64,000 bases of DNA from Lolium rigidum. Taxonomy: Eukaryota > Streptophyta > Magnoliopsida > Poales > Poaceae. Positions within the stretch are counted from its first letter, which is position 1. Each line of letters opens with the position of its first letter. The DNA lies in NCBI RefSeq assembly GCF_022539505.1, contig NC_061510.1:392752249-392816248 (forward strand), written 5' to 3'. The notes beneath the pieces were generated by a model, which was not told the DNA's origin, made no database searches, and saw only the letters and a program-made list of their open reading frames with translations. The position numbers and the translations under genes were made by a program. Positions 10,617 to 20,992 of this stretch are shown piece by piece.

Positions 10617-11833
10617 ATGGCGGAAAGCACTCCGGTCAAGTACGAGGATCTGCCTGACGAGCTCAAGAAGAAACATGACGAGATCAAGGCAACCCTCGAA
10701 GCCGAACTCATCGGCTCTTTCCGCAGAGCCCTCTCCCATGGCATCAAGTGGAAGGGGTTCTCACATGAAAGTGCGTTCCAGGCCCGTCCGCCGTTGCCAT
10801 GCGCATTGGCAGCACCAGGAGTACCGATTTCACCAGCGTCCACCGTTAACATGGTGGGGCGTACTTACCTTGAAGGGTGCCAGCCAAGACCCTCACTCGA
10901 CATCAACATGGTGGGACCTGGGCACCACCCTGGTAAGGACGGAGATGAGGGCAGCTGCTCTCATAGCAAAGACACAGAGGAAGCCGCTCCACGCGAACGG
11001 CTCCTCCAAGACGGCAAGCGCTACGTCACGAGAGGAGAAGTAAAGAACATAAGATATCAGCGACCTCTCTCTGATCACCTCCTCAACAAGTATGTGAGTC
11101 AGTATGACCAACGCCGGCGATACAACGACGATGATGAAGAAGATCGTCTGGCTAGTGACGCAGGAGGCATCGTCGGTATGATCACGACGAGGAGCGATAC
11201 GAGCGCCACGCCAGGGAAAAGTCGAGGGAAAGAGACGACGTGGATAGGCACTGGGACTGCCCCTTCTTCAGACACTGCTGGGATTCAGGAATGAGCCGAT
11301 TGCCCACAATCGGCAATTGCCCAGAATGCAACCAGAAGAAGAAGGAGACAGCCAACATGTCCGTGTTCAAGCGTCTAGGGCCTCTCCCGCCACAAAGCAA
11401 ACGTGCTGAGTCCCCTCGGTTAGAAGATCTCGAGGATTCAGAAGACGAGGGGGAAGAAGAAGACAGGTACCACCGGCCAAGGTGGTGCCCTGATGGGCTC
11501 AGCCGTTCCCAAAAGCGCAGGGTTCAGCGATTGCGCGGCCTGGAGGAAGCCGAAAGGCTATACTTGCATACACTGAGGAAGGCACGACCTGATCTGGCTG
11601 CGAAAGTTCAGCGAACCCTGGATGAAGAGGGTCGTCCACGGAAAATGGAGTGGCGCCCCAAGCAAAAGAAAGCCGATGATGAAACATCGGCTGGCACAAA
11701 CATGGTGCTCGTCCTTCCGACGAAGCTTAGTGCTCCACGATTACACGACGCACTCGAGGTGGACGACAGCAAGCGCACCAACATGATAAAGTCAGAGATT
11801 GGGCTGGTTTTATCCACCGGCCTGACCGAGTAG
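10617..11833 (+). pseudogene. Shortened Gag of T1
   Basis: The start ATG at 10617 gives MAESTPVKYEDLPDELKKK, the same N terminus as in T3 (52096). Frame one runs to 11294; the second frame (to 11833) begins with the Cys/His motif WDCPFFRHCW and continues as a charged region (RYHRPRWCPDGLSRSQKRR). Relative to T3 the central Gag core is missing: the sequence jumps from the PLPCALAAPGVP region straight to NMVGRTYLEG. T2 shows the same join. Gag would form the particle and bind RNA; without its core this product could not be a normal capsid protein. The frame break at 11294 and the lack of protease and pol make T1 dependent on other copies. Confidence 0.75.
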
Positions 11834-12990
11834 CAAGAACAAACCAATGAGCAAGTATGGCGAGGCTGATCCTTGTAATCGGCCCCAAAAGTTTATGGAG
11901 GGACATTACAAGACCTTCATCGAGCAAGCAACGTGGAGGCCGATTCCAGCAATCGGCCAAAATTTATCCTCACCATCCATTCTGCCTGGGTTCAACGTTT
12001 GATCCAGCATGGATTACCTAAAGAGCCGATACCATCAAGTCTTTTGACAGAATCGGCTCGGGGGGCACCTAGGTGGATGAAACACGAGGATATGCAGTAG
12101 GAATGTCTTGCAAGTACCCAGCAGCTCAAGATATTCTTTGATGATGGGTATCGAGGTATGGGGGCCGATATATAAATCGGCCGTAAAAAATTCAAATTTT
12201 TTTTAAGCACAGCCGATGCAGCAGACATCGCCTTAAGGTTAAGGATGCATGGCCATCAACTCAAGAGGTGATTCGATGGAACAGGAAGTGGGCCACGAAG
12301 AGAGACTTGGTGGACCAATGCCAATGCCAAGAGCAGCATGTATGTGCGGATCAGGTTAAGGGTGGATTGCATCAGACCCACCAAAGGAAAGGAGCCGATC
12401 TGACCAGTAAGGCGCAAGAAGTAGACTGAAGAAGCTCGGGGGGCAGCTCACCCTGAAGGTTCTCTGCTCTGGGGAGCCGATGTTGCTAAAATTGGTGGCT
12501 ACGTCATGATTTGAGGCCAATGGCGGCACATTTGGCTGATTCGCCTTGATTAAGGCTCGGGGGGCAGCTCGCCTTAAAGATCCTTGCTCTGGGGAGCCGA
12601 TTTGGTTGGAATCGGCTAGCTCTACATCGCAACTGGTCTGGAGGGTGGTGTTTTTTGCGGAGTCATCAGTTTGAGCATCCAAGACAGTTCCAGGGCTCTG
12701 TTAAAGACGCCTGCTCAAGATCAAGTCGCCAGCCTACTAAGATCGGCTGTGCCATCGTCATCGGCAGAGCTGGCTAGCTTGGAGGGATGACTGAATTGGC
12801 CTGTCTCGCAGATTATCGTGAGAAACTGATGCGTTGCCATCAGTCATTAAGCATGGATTAGGCCAACAGTCGACAAAGTCAGATGAGGAAAAATCGGCGA
12901 AATCAAGTTAAGGGAAATTCTTCATTAATATTGGGATTCCTTACAACGAAGAGCCGACTGCTCAAAAGAAGAACAAAAGAAGAGCCGATT
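11834..12990 (+). other. T1 spacer between gag and the antisense frame
   Basis: No sense-strand gene seen. The stretch is studded with AGCCGAT/ATCGGCT words, often as close inverted pairs, and with CTCGGGGGGCA words. On the minus strand, weak remnants resemble the antisense coding stretch of T3 at 56304-56908 (a VSCPPS-type motif near 12430). Confidence 0.55.
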
Positions 12991-13017
12991 GCTCAAGGGA
13001 CTACTGATCCTACATAA

Positions 13018-13446
13018 CTACTCCTCGGCGGCGTCGTCGTCGGCGTCGCCATCGGCGCTACTGCCGGAGAAGTCCTCGCCGCTGCTGCCCCAGCCGTCGG
13101 CTGGAGCTTCCTCCTCCTCCTCGTCATCATCATCATCCTCGCTATCCGCCCAGCTACGGAAGCGCTTCGTTGGAGGATACCCAGCGGAGGAGGAGGAATC
13201 ATCTTCCTCCTCCTCATCTTCTCCTTCCTCGTCAACGTCGTCGTCCTCGCTGTCCGCCCACATGCGGGAGCGCTTCTTCGACGGGAGCCTGGCGGAGGGG
13301 GAGGCCTTGGTCTTCTATGCTTCTCCTTCTTTCTTCTCCTTATCAGAGGAGATGGGGTACGCCCCGGAGTGGAGGTCGTCCTCTTCCTTGTTCTTCGGCG
13401 ACGATTGGAGGGGGAGGCCTGAAGCGGAGGAGGAAGAGGAAGACAT
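13018..13446 (-). pseudogene. Antisense acidic protein of T1, broken
   Basis: Read on the minus strand from an ATG at 13446, the product begins MSSSSSSASGLPLQSS and stops early (TAG near 13318). The remainder, in another frame, carries the conserved core GYPPTKRFRSWADSEDDDD and ends at 13018. A TATA-like TTTTATTTA lies about 80 bases upstream (13525-13535), at the same spacing as in T2 and T3. The family is unknown to me: low complexity, highly acidic, with a short basic KRFR patch that could serve as a nuclear localisation signal. The plus-strand open frame over this region (12989-13555, Ser-rich) is its shadow. Confidence 0.65.
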
Positions 13447-13731
13447 GGCTGCAGGGGAAGAGGGTTTTTTGGCGTTGATGAACAGAGCAGAGCAAGGGGA
13501 TGAAGTGGTGAACCGTTTGGCACGGATAAATAAAAGGAGCGTAGTGGAGATTTAATGCCATGACGGTTCTCGAGGACGTGATGCCGAAATTGTCAATTCA
13601 TACAGAGAAGCCCAGGAGGCAAGGCATCATGATGAGGATTCTGCGGCGGTTTCTGCTTTGCCACGACATGACCCGACGAAAGAAAAGCGTAATGATTTTG
13701 GAAATGTCATTTCCAAAACCAGGGGGGCATG

Positions 13732-14895
13732 TGTTATCACCAGAATTTGACCGAGTCAGAGGTGGGCCGCGATCAAAATGGACTTGAAGATATATATATA
13801 TAGGAGAAATATGTGAATCGGCCTTACATGCAAAGTTTGGGCTAGTTTGCCCGTGTATCTGTAACATATTAGGATGCGTGTCGGTTAGATAGAGTTTGAC
13901 CCGTGCACGGTTAGGTGCACGCCTAAATTAGAAAGTCCCTTGGACTATAAATATGTATCTAGGGTTTATGAAATAAACAACCAACGTTCAACACAAACAA
14001 ATCTCGGCGCATTGCCAACTCCTTCGTCTCGAGGGTTTCTCCAGTAAGCACCATGCTGCCTAGATCGCATCTTGCGATCTAGGCAGCACAAGCCTACCTA
14101 CGTTGTTCATGCGTTGCTCGTACTGAAGCCTTTTTGATGGCGGGCAACGTAGTTATCTTAGATGTGTTAGGGTTTGCATTGTTCTTCTTATCATATGCTA
14201 TCGTAGTGCAACCCTTATACATCTAGCCGCCCTTACATCTATCTTAGGTGTAGGGGCGGCACCCCGCTTGATCATAGTTTAGTAGATCTGATCCGTTACG
14301 ATTGCTCCTTGTTACGCAGGGGATTAGTTTAATATCCGCAACGAGTTAGGCCTTACAAAGGGTTGGAGGATCCAGCGGCGTGTAGGGTGAAGTTTGCTAG
14401 CCCTAGACAGGATGTTCCGAGGATCAACCTCGTGTTGGTTTTTAGGCCTTGTCTAGGATCGGCTTACGGTCACCGTGCGCGAGCGCGAGGCCCAATCGTG
14501 AGTAGGATGATCCGATTATGCGGTGAAAACCCCAGATCGTCGTAGATCTCATTAGCTTTATCTTGATCAAGCAGGACCACCATATATTCGGACACCTTGT
14601 ACGAATCATGGGTGGATCGGCTCTTTGAGCCGATTCACAGGATGACTCGAGAGCCGATCGAGGCTCGTATTTAATGTTTACGTGTATGCCATGCAGGAAA
14701 CTAAGCGAGGCATCATCCAACACCTTCCTGACCAGGTATAGGTCAGGTGGCACGCCCTTGCGATAGCATCGGACGTGTGACCAGGAGGCTTTGCGGGCCG
14801 TCGCTCTGAGGGACTGGGGCCAGCCGCAGCCCTAGTTGTTCCCGGCTCTACTGTGTTGCCAGTCGCTGCCCGCCGGTGGGTTTCTGACGCCAACA
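13732..14895 (+). repeat. 3' LTR of T1
   Basis: Near-identical partner of 9395-10556. TATA box at 13946-13953; first stem-loop at 14054-14088. The polypurine tract (accaggggggca) lies directly upstream at about 13718-13729. Confidence 0.92.
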
Positions 14896-14900
14896 GCTAT

Positions 14901-16349
14901 TTGTCCCATGAGCTATATATTGCAAAGGTGAATGATGGAATTTTAAAGGTAGCACTCAAGCAATTTACTTTGGAATGGCGGATAAATACCATGTAGTAGG
15001 TAGGTATGGTGGACACAAATGGCATAGTGGTTGGCTCAAGTATTTTGGATGTATGAGAAGTATTCCCTCTTGATACAAGGTTTAGGCTAGCAAGGTTATT
15101 TGAAACAAACACAAGGATGAACGGTGCAGCAAAACTCACATAAAAGACATATTATAAACATTATAAGACTCCACATCGTCTTCCTTGTTGTTCAAAACTC
15201 AATACTAGATGTTATCTAGACTCTAGAGAAACCAAATATGCAAACCAAATTAGCAAGCTCTAAGTATTTCTTCATTAATGGGTGCAAAGTATATGATGCA
15301 AGAGCTTAAACATGAGCACAACAATTGCCAAGTATCAAATTATCCAAGACATTTTAGAATTACTACATGTAGTATTTTCCAATTCCAACCGTATAACAAT
15401 TTAACGAAGAAGAAACTTCGCCATGAATACTATGAGTAGAGCCTAAGGACATACTTGTCCATATGCTACAGCGGAGCATGTCTCTCTCCCACAAAGTGAA
15501 TGCTAGGATCCATTTTATTCAAACAAAACAAAAAACAAAAACAAACCGACGCTCCAAGCAAAGTGCATAAGATGTGACGGAATAAAAATATAGTTTCAGG
15601 GGAGGAACCTGATAATGTTGTCGATGAAGAAGGGGATGCCTTGGGCATCCCCAAGCTTAGACGCTTGAGTCTTCTTAGAATATGCAGGGGTGAACCACCG
15701 GGGCATCCCCAAGCTGAGAGCTTTCACTCTCCTTGATCATATCGCATCATACTCCTCTCTTGATCCTTGAAAACTTCCTCCACACCAAACTCGAAACAAC
15801 TCATTAGAGGGTTAGTGGACAATAAAAATTAACATGTTCAGAGGTGACACAATCATTCTTAACACTTCTGGACATTGCATAAAGCTACTGGACATTAATG
15901 GATCAAAGAAATTCATCCAACATAGCAAAAGAGGCAATGCGAAATAAAAGGCAGAATCTGTCAAAACAGAACAGTCCGTAAAGATGGATTTTATTAGGCC
16001 ATCAGACTTGCTCAAATGAAAATTCTCAAATTTAATGAAAGTTGCGTACATATCTGAGGATCATGCACGTAAATTGGCTTAATTTTCTGAGCTACCTACA
16101 GGGAGGTAGACCCAGATTCGTGACAGCAAAGAAATCTGGAACTGCGCAGTAATCCAAATCTAGTACTTACTTTACTATCAAAGACTTTACTTGGCACAAC
16201 AAAACTCAAAACTAAGATAAGGAGAGGTTGCTACAGTAGTAAACAACTTCCAAGACACAAATATAAAACAAAGTACTGTAGTAAAATAACACATGGGTTA
16301 TCTCCCAAGAAGTTCTTTCTTTATAGCCACTAAGATGGGCTCAGCAGTT
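14901..16349 (-). other. 3' non-coding region of element A (proximal part)
   Basis: Downstream of the Gag-type frames on the minus strand. AT-rich with no coding potential. It holds a 9-bp hairpin (ggggatgcc / ggcatcccc, 15632-15652) next to repeated AAGCTTGGGGATGC words (15645-15658, 15703-15715). The same block occurs in K at 62226-62310. Confidence 0.7.
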
Positions 16350-19082
16350 TTAATGATGCACTCGCAAGAAATAGTATTTGAAGCAAAAGAGAGCATCAAG
16401 AGGGAAATTCAAAACACATTTAAGTCTAACATGCTTCCTATGAAGAGGCATCTTGTACACAAATGAATTCATGAAGAACAAAGTGACAAGTATAAGAGGA
16501 TAAAACACGAGTAACTTCAAGATTCTCAACATAAAGAGGGGAAACTTAATATTATTGAAATGCATATAACCATATTTCCCTCTCTCATAATAACTTTCAG
16601 TAGCATCATTGATGAAATCCACAATATACCCATCACTTAAAACATTCTTATCATGGTTCATATGCATAGAAGTATCATTAAATTTGGCGTAAGAAAAGTT
16701 ATTCTCATTAATAGTAATTGGAGCAAGATTATTATCAAGAATTTGAACATGATAAACAAGTTGCATATTAAGGGAATTGTTTTTGGTAATACAATCATGA
16801 CTATGACAAGTTTCATAAGGATAGTTATAACCTATATCATAGCATTCTTTATAATAATTATCAAAGGGCGGATGCACAGTGTCATCATAAGAAATAGAAT
16901 AGTTATCTTTCACAGTTGGTTTATCTGTGTCCATACCATCATTGTTATTAGAAGGAGATGTATCGAACACATAATGATCAGTAGCAAAAGGATTTTCAAA
17001 CACCTCTTCCCCAAGCTTAGAGCTTTCTATATCATTATGGGAGGAAGCATGGATAGCACTGACACTATGGCAATTATTATCATCATTTTCAGAATTAGTT
17101 TCCCAGAGATTTGTAATATCAAAAGTAGTGTGCTCATTCAAATCATGATCGCTAATGTATGTAAAGGGCATATGAAGATCATCGTATTCAGATTCATTAT
17201 CACAATAATCATTAGGAGCAACATACTTACGGTTACCTAGCGTTATCTCATTCACGCGGGGATACGCCGTTACCTCTTTCTTTTTATTCTCCTTCTTCTT
17301 CTTCTTCTTCTTCTTCTTCTTCTTCGTTCCCTTCTTCTTCTTCTTCTTCTTCTTCTTCTTCTTCTTCTCTTCCTTCTCCTCGTTCCCTTCTTTAGGAGGA
17401 AGAGGCTTGAAGGGTGGCTTGTCCGCATAACCTGATTTACTTTCGAAACAATAGAAGAAACTTGGGAGGATCCCTCCTTTTCATTAATTAGTTGAAAACA
17501 CACAGCGGTCCTATCATATTTTGGCAAGGTTTCATCTTCTAAAATATTTTGTATGTAAGTATTTGTATGGCTATTATCAATGCAATAAGAAAAACACCCA
17601 TGCAGGACATCATCAATATCAAGATCACTCATATGTAACAAAGAGATTTTTCTCGATAGTTCTTCACACCCCAAAAATAAAGTAAGTTCATCATGCTGAT
17701 TAGGAGTAATTTCATCATCACAATACAAATTTGCAGCACTCATTGGGTTCAAATTATCATTGGAGGGTCATTTAAAATTAAAATGACCCACTTCATGGCA
17801 AACTTCACAAATAAAAGGATAGAGGGCACAAACCTTTTTACCAAGATCATCTAGAGCCCTAAACCACTTTCTAGTTTTTTCATTAGCATGATGGATACAA
17901 TATTCATCTTTGATTTGATTAATTCCACAAGGTCTATGTATTCCACAAAAATTAACATGCTTATAGGAAATAACATTCTTAGGAGTTTGAGCATGCTCAT
18001 TACAATAATTAACAACAATTTCATTCTTCATGCAAGCCTCTTTAAAAGGTTCATGATACTTATCAAAATTCTTTTTAGGCAATTCAAAATGACAAGCAAA
18101 GGCTTTATAAAGATTTGCAGCAACTTGAGAGTCAAGACCATAAGTAGCACTCATATTTCGAAATTTATCCGTATCCATAAAAGTTTCAATGCATTCATAA
18201 TCATAATTTATACCTGACTCTTTACCTTTGTCGTTCTCCCAATCTTCAGCGTTCTCCTTAATCCGATCAAGAAGGTCCCTTTTAAACTCTTCTTTGTTGC
18301 GCGTGAATGATCCAGAACAAGTAGCATCCAACAAGGTCTTATCTTGAAAAGAAAGTCTTGCATAGAAATTATCAATGATGATATTACCTGGAAGCTCATG
18401 ATTGGGGCATTTGAGCATTAAAGACTTCAATCTCTCCCATGCTTGGGCAATACTCTCTCCATCATGAGGCCAGAAATTATATATTCGGTTTCGGTCTTTG
18501 TTAATTTCACTTGGAGGATAGAATTTAGAATAAAATAGAGGCACAATATCCTTCCAATCAAGAGAATGCTCATCCTTCAGCCAGTTTATGCCAATGCGCC
18601 GCTTTACCAGACAACGACATAGAGAATAATTTCTTCTTCACTTCATCCATAGAGATACCTGCACACTTGAATAACCCACATAATTCATGCAAAAACAGTA
18701 AATGATCTCCAGGATGCACAGTTCCACCCCCTTCATAGCGGTTATCCATAACACGTTCAATAATTTTCATAGGTATTTTATATGGAATACTTTCAATGGG
18801 TGCATTTAAAATATCACAAGCATCATTAGAGTTATCGCATATGAGAGATAAAGTATTATCAGAGCAAATTTTCTCCCCTAAAGATGGGAAGCTAAAAAGA
18901 TCACAAAAACTAGCTTCCCCAAGCTTAGATTTCTCCATAGCATTAGTAGTAATTGCATTCATACTAATAACATCGCTACTAGCATGCGAATAACGTTCCA
19001 TTGGTTTTTTAATGTTCGCACCAAACAATTCTAAATCAGGAAAAAGATTAAAAAGCTCACCAAATTTGTTGTTGTTTTCCAT
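16350..19082 (-). pseudogene. Gag-type polyprotein of element A with an unidentified C-terminal region
   Basis: Starts at 19082 (MENNNKFGELFNLFPDLELF), a few hundred bases after the PBS. Gag motifs follow: HPGDHLLFLHELCGLFKCAG and SLSGKAAHW, then FYSKFYPPSE and ESIAQAWERLKSL after a one-base frameshift near 18560. A zinc knuckle of the CX2CX4HX4C type is seen near 17770-17812 (CEVCHEVGHFNFK), but its last Cys codon is replaced by TGA. The frame continues (NPMSAANLYCDDE, LTLFLGCEELSRK, DIDDVLHGCFSYC) and, after a frame shift in a CTT/GAA microsatellite, through 17255-16350. That last segment is rich in Asn/Asp, then has a hydrophobic stretch (ILKLLVFYPLILVTLFF) and ends in FLRVHH. I recognise no protease, RT or integrase. 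The C-terminal region has a relative in F (37004-37341 plus 41927-42278), so it is a family feature. Confidence 0.75.
17291..17390. repeat. CTT/TTC microsatellite inside the element A coding region
   Basis: About 100 bases of nearly pure TTC repeats with a few C/G interruptions. On the coding (minus) strand it reads as GAA/AAG/AGA depending on frame, giving Glu, Lys or Arg tracts. The frame on either side differs, so length change here probably contributed to breaking the polyprotein. Confidence 0.9.
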
Positions 19083-19225
19083 TATGCCTAACTAGTGAAA
19101 ATAAAAACAAGAAACAAAAAGATGCAATTGCAGGATCTAAAGGAAATAGCTTCGAGCACAAACACAATGGCGCCAGAAAAGTACTTGTTACACGGAACCG
19201 GAGTATGAGTGCCTTTTACCTTTCC

Positions 19226-19243
19226 TCCCCAGCAACGGCGCCG
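19226..19243 (-). promoter_or_regulatory. Primer binding site of element A (tRNA-Asp type)
   Basis: Minus strand CGGCGCCGTTGCTGGGGA, two mismatches from the complement of the 3' end of plant tRNA-Asp (TGGCGCCGTTGCCGGGGA). It sits 10 bases inside the 5' LTR. Confidence 0.85.
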
Positions 19244-19253
19244 GAAAAGTGCT

Positions 19254-20842
19254 TGATGTCTACGGGAGCTTCTATTCTTGTAGACGGTGTTGGGCCTCCA
19301 AGAGCGAGAGGTTTGTAGAACAGCAGCAAGTTTCCCTTAAGTGGATCACCCAAGGTTTATCGATCTCAGGGAGGAAGAGGTCAAAGATATCCCTCTCATG
19401 CAACCCTGCAACCACAAAGCAAGAAGTCTCTTGTGTCCCCAACTCACCTAATAGGTGTACTAGTTCGGCGAAGAGATAGTGAAATACAGGTGGTATGAAT
19501 ATATATGAGTAGTAGCAATGGCACCAGAAAAGTGCTTTGCCCAGGACGATGAAACAAGCGGTAGTAACGCAAGCAGTAGTAACGCAGTAAAACAGTAAAC
19601 AAGCAGCGATAGCAATATTTAGGAACAAGGCCTAGGGATTAGACTTTCACTAGTGGACACTCTCAACTTTGATCACATAACAGAATAGATAAATGCATAC
19701 TCTACACTCTTGTTGGTTGATTAACACATTGCGTAGGATTACACGAACCCTCAATGCCGGAGTTAACAAGCTCCACAATTCAATGTTCATATTTAAATAA
19801 CCTTAGAGTGCATGAAAGATCAATTCGACTAAACCAAGTACTAACATAGTATGCACACTGTCACCTTCACACTATGTAGGAGGAATAGATCACATCAATA
19901 CTATCATAGCAATAGTTAACTTCATAATCTACAAGAGATCATAATCATAGCATAAACCAAGTACTAACACGGATGCACACACTCGTCACCATTACACCGT
20001 GCGGGAGGAATAAAACTACTTTAATAACATTGCTAGAGTAGCACATAGATAAATTGTGATACAAAATACATTGCAATCATAAAAAGATATAAATAAGCAC
20101 TTCACTACGCCATTCATAACAGTGAGTAAGTATTCTGTGAAATATAGCCTAAGAGACCCACACGGTGCACACACTTGTCACCTTTACACACGTGGGACAA
20201 GGAGTCTCCGGAGATCACATAAGTAAAACTCACTTGACTAGCATAATGACATCTAGATTACAAGCATCATCATATGAATCTCAATCATGTAAGGCAGCTC
20301 ATGAGATTATTGTATTGAAGCACATAAGAGAGAGATGAACCACATAGCTACCGGTACAGCCCCGAGCCTCGATGGATAACTACTCCCTCCTCATGGGAGC
20401 AGCAGCGGTGATGAAGATGGCGGTGGAGATGGCAGCGGTGTCGATGGAGAAGCCTTCCGGGGGCACTTCCCTGCTCCGGCAGGGTGCCGGAATAGAGATT
20501 CCTGTCCCCCAGATCTTGGCTTCGCGATAGCGGCGGCTCTGGAAGGTTTTCCGTATCGTGGTTTTTCGCATCAGGGTTTTCTCGACGGAGGCTTTAAATA
20601 GGCGGAAGGGCAGCCTCGGAGGGGGCCTGGGTCTTGATTTCGTCCAATTCCGAGAATATTTCGTTACTAGGATTTCTGAAACCAAAAACAGCAGAAAACA
20701 ACAACTGGCTCTTCGGCATCTTGTTAATAGGTTAGTTCCAGAAAATGCACGAATATGACATAAAGTGTGCATAAAACATGTAGGTATCATCAATAATATG
20801 GCATAGAACATAAGAAATTATCGATACGTCGGAGACGTATCA
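19254..20842 (-). repeat. 5' LTR of element A
   Basis: Begins at 20842 (minus) with TGATACGTCTCCGACGTATC, a perfect 8-bp hairpin (GATACGTC/GACGTATC), and ends at 19254 with GTAGACATCA. Partner of 6677-8256. Confidence 0.93.
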
Positions 20843-20992
20843 CGGTGCCGACTCTCAGAAGAGATCAGTCGTCGAAACGACCGACAAATCCAGCGGCGAC
20901 GAAGGGGTGGGAGGCGCGGGAGGGAAGGAGCGACGAGAAAAAAGGCGCGAACCAACGGTTTATGGAAATAGTCGCCGACATGTGGGAGCCCA

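Larger units (their letters stand above)
9395..14895 (+). mobile_element. T1: Tat-like Ty3/gypsy element, internally deleted, TSD gctat
   Basis: Bounded by TGTTATCACC and GCCAACA with perfect gctat duplications at 9390-9394 and 14896-14900. LTRs are 1162 and 1164 bp and differ at roughly two dozen positions by eye. The interior holds a shortened gag, no protease, no RT/RNase H/integrase, an antisense acidic reading frame, and the purine tract accaggggggca before the 3' LTR. Group assignment rests on homology of gag, LTR and antisense frame with T2, whose pol carries two RNase H domains. Confidence 0.92.
6677..20842 (-). mobile_element. Element A: full-length non-autonomous LTR retrotransposon, TSD cggtg
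   Basis: Flanked by perfect 5-bp duplications (cggtg at 6672-6676 and 20843-20847). On the minus strand the order is 5' LTR (19254-20842), PBS, Gag-type reading frames (19082 to 16350), a long non-coding 3' region, a purine-rich tract, and the 3' LTR (6677-8256). No protease, reverse transcriptase, RNase H or integrase sequence is visible, so it would need enzymes in trans. It is inserted in the 5' part of Harbinger P1 and has itself been hit by Tat-like element T1 (9395-14895). Without T1 it is about 8.7 kb. Confidence 0.93.

Noticed and set aside
12989..13555. 188-codon Ser-rich plus-strand frame in T1
   Set aside because: Mirror image of the minus-strand acidic frame (Glu/Asp codons read as Ser-rich on the other strand).
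16653..17240. 195-codon Ile-rich plus-strand frame in element A
   Set aside because: Reverse complement of the Asn/Asp-rich coding region on the minus strand.
17270..17400. Arg-rich tail that looks like a nucleic-acid-binding protein end
   Set aside because: It is the AGA/AGG reading of the TTC microsatellite in a shifted frame.
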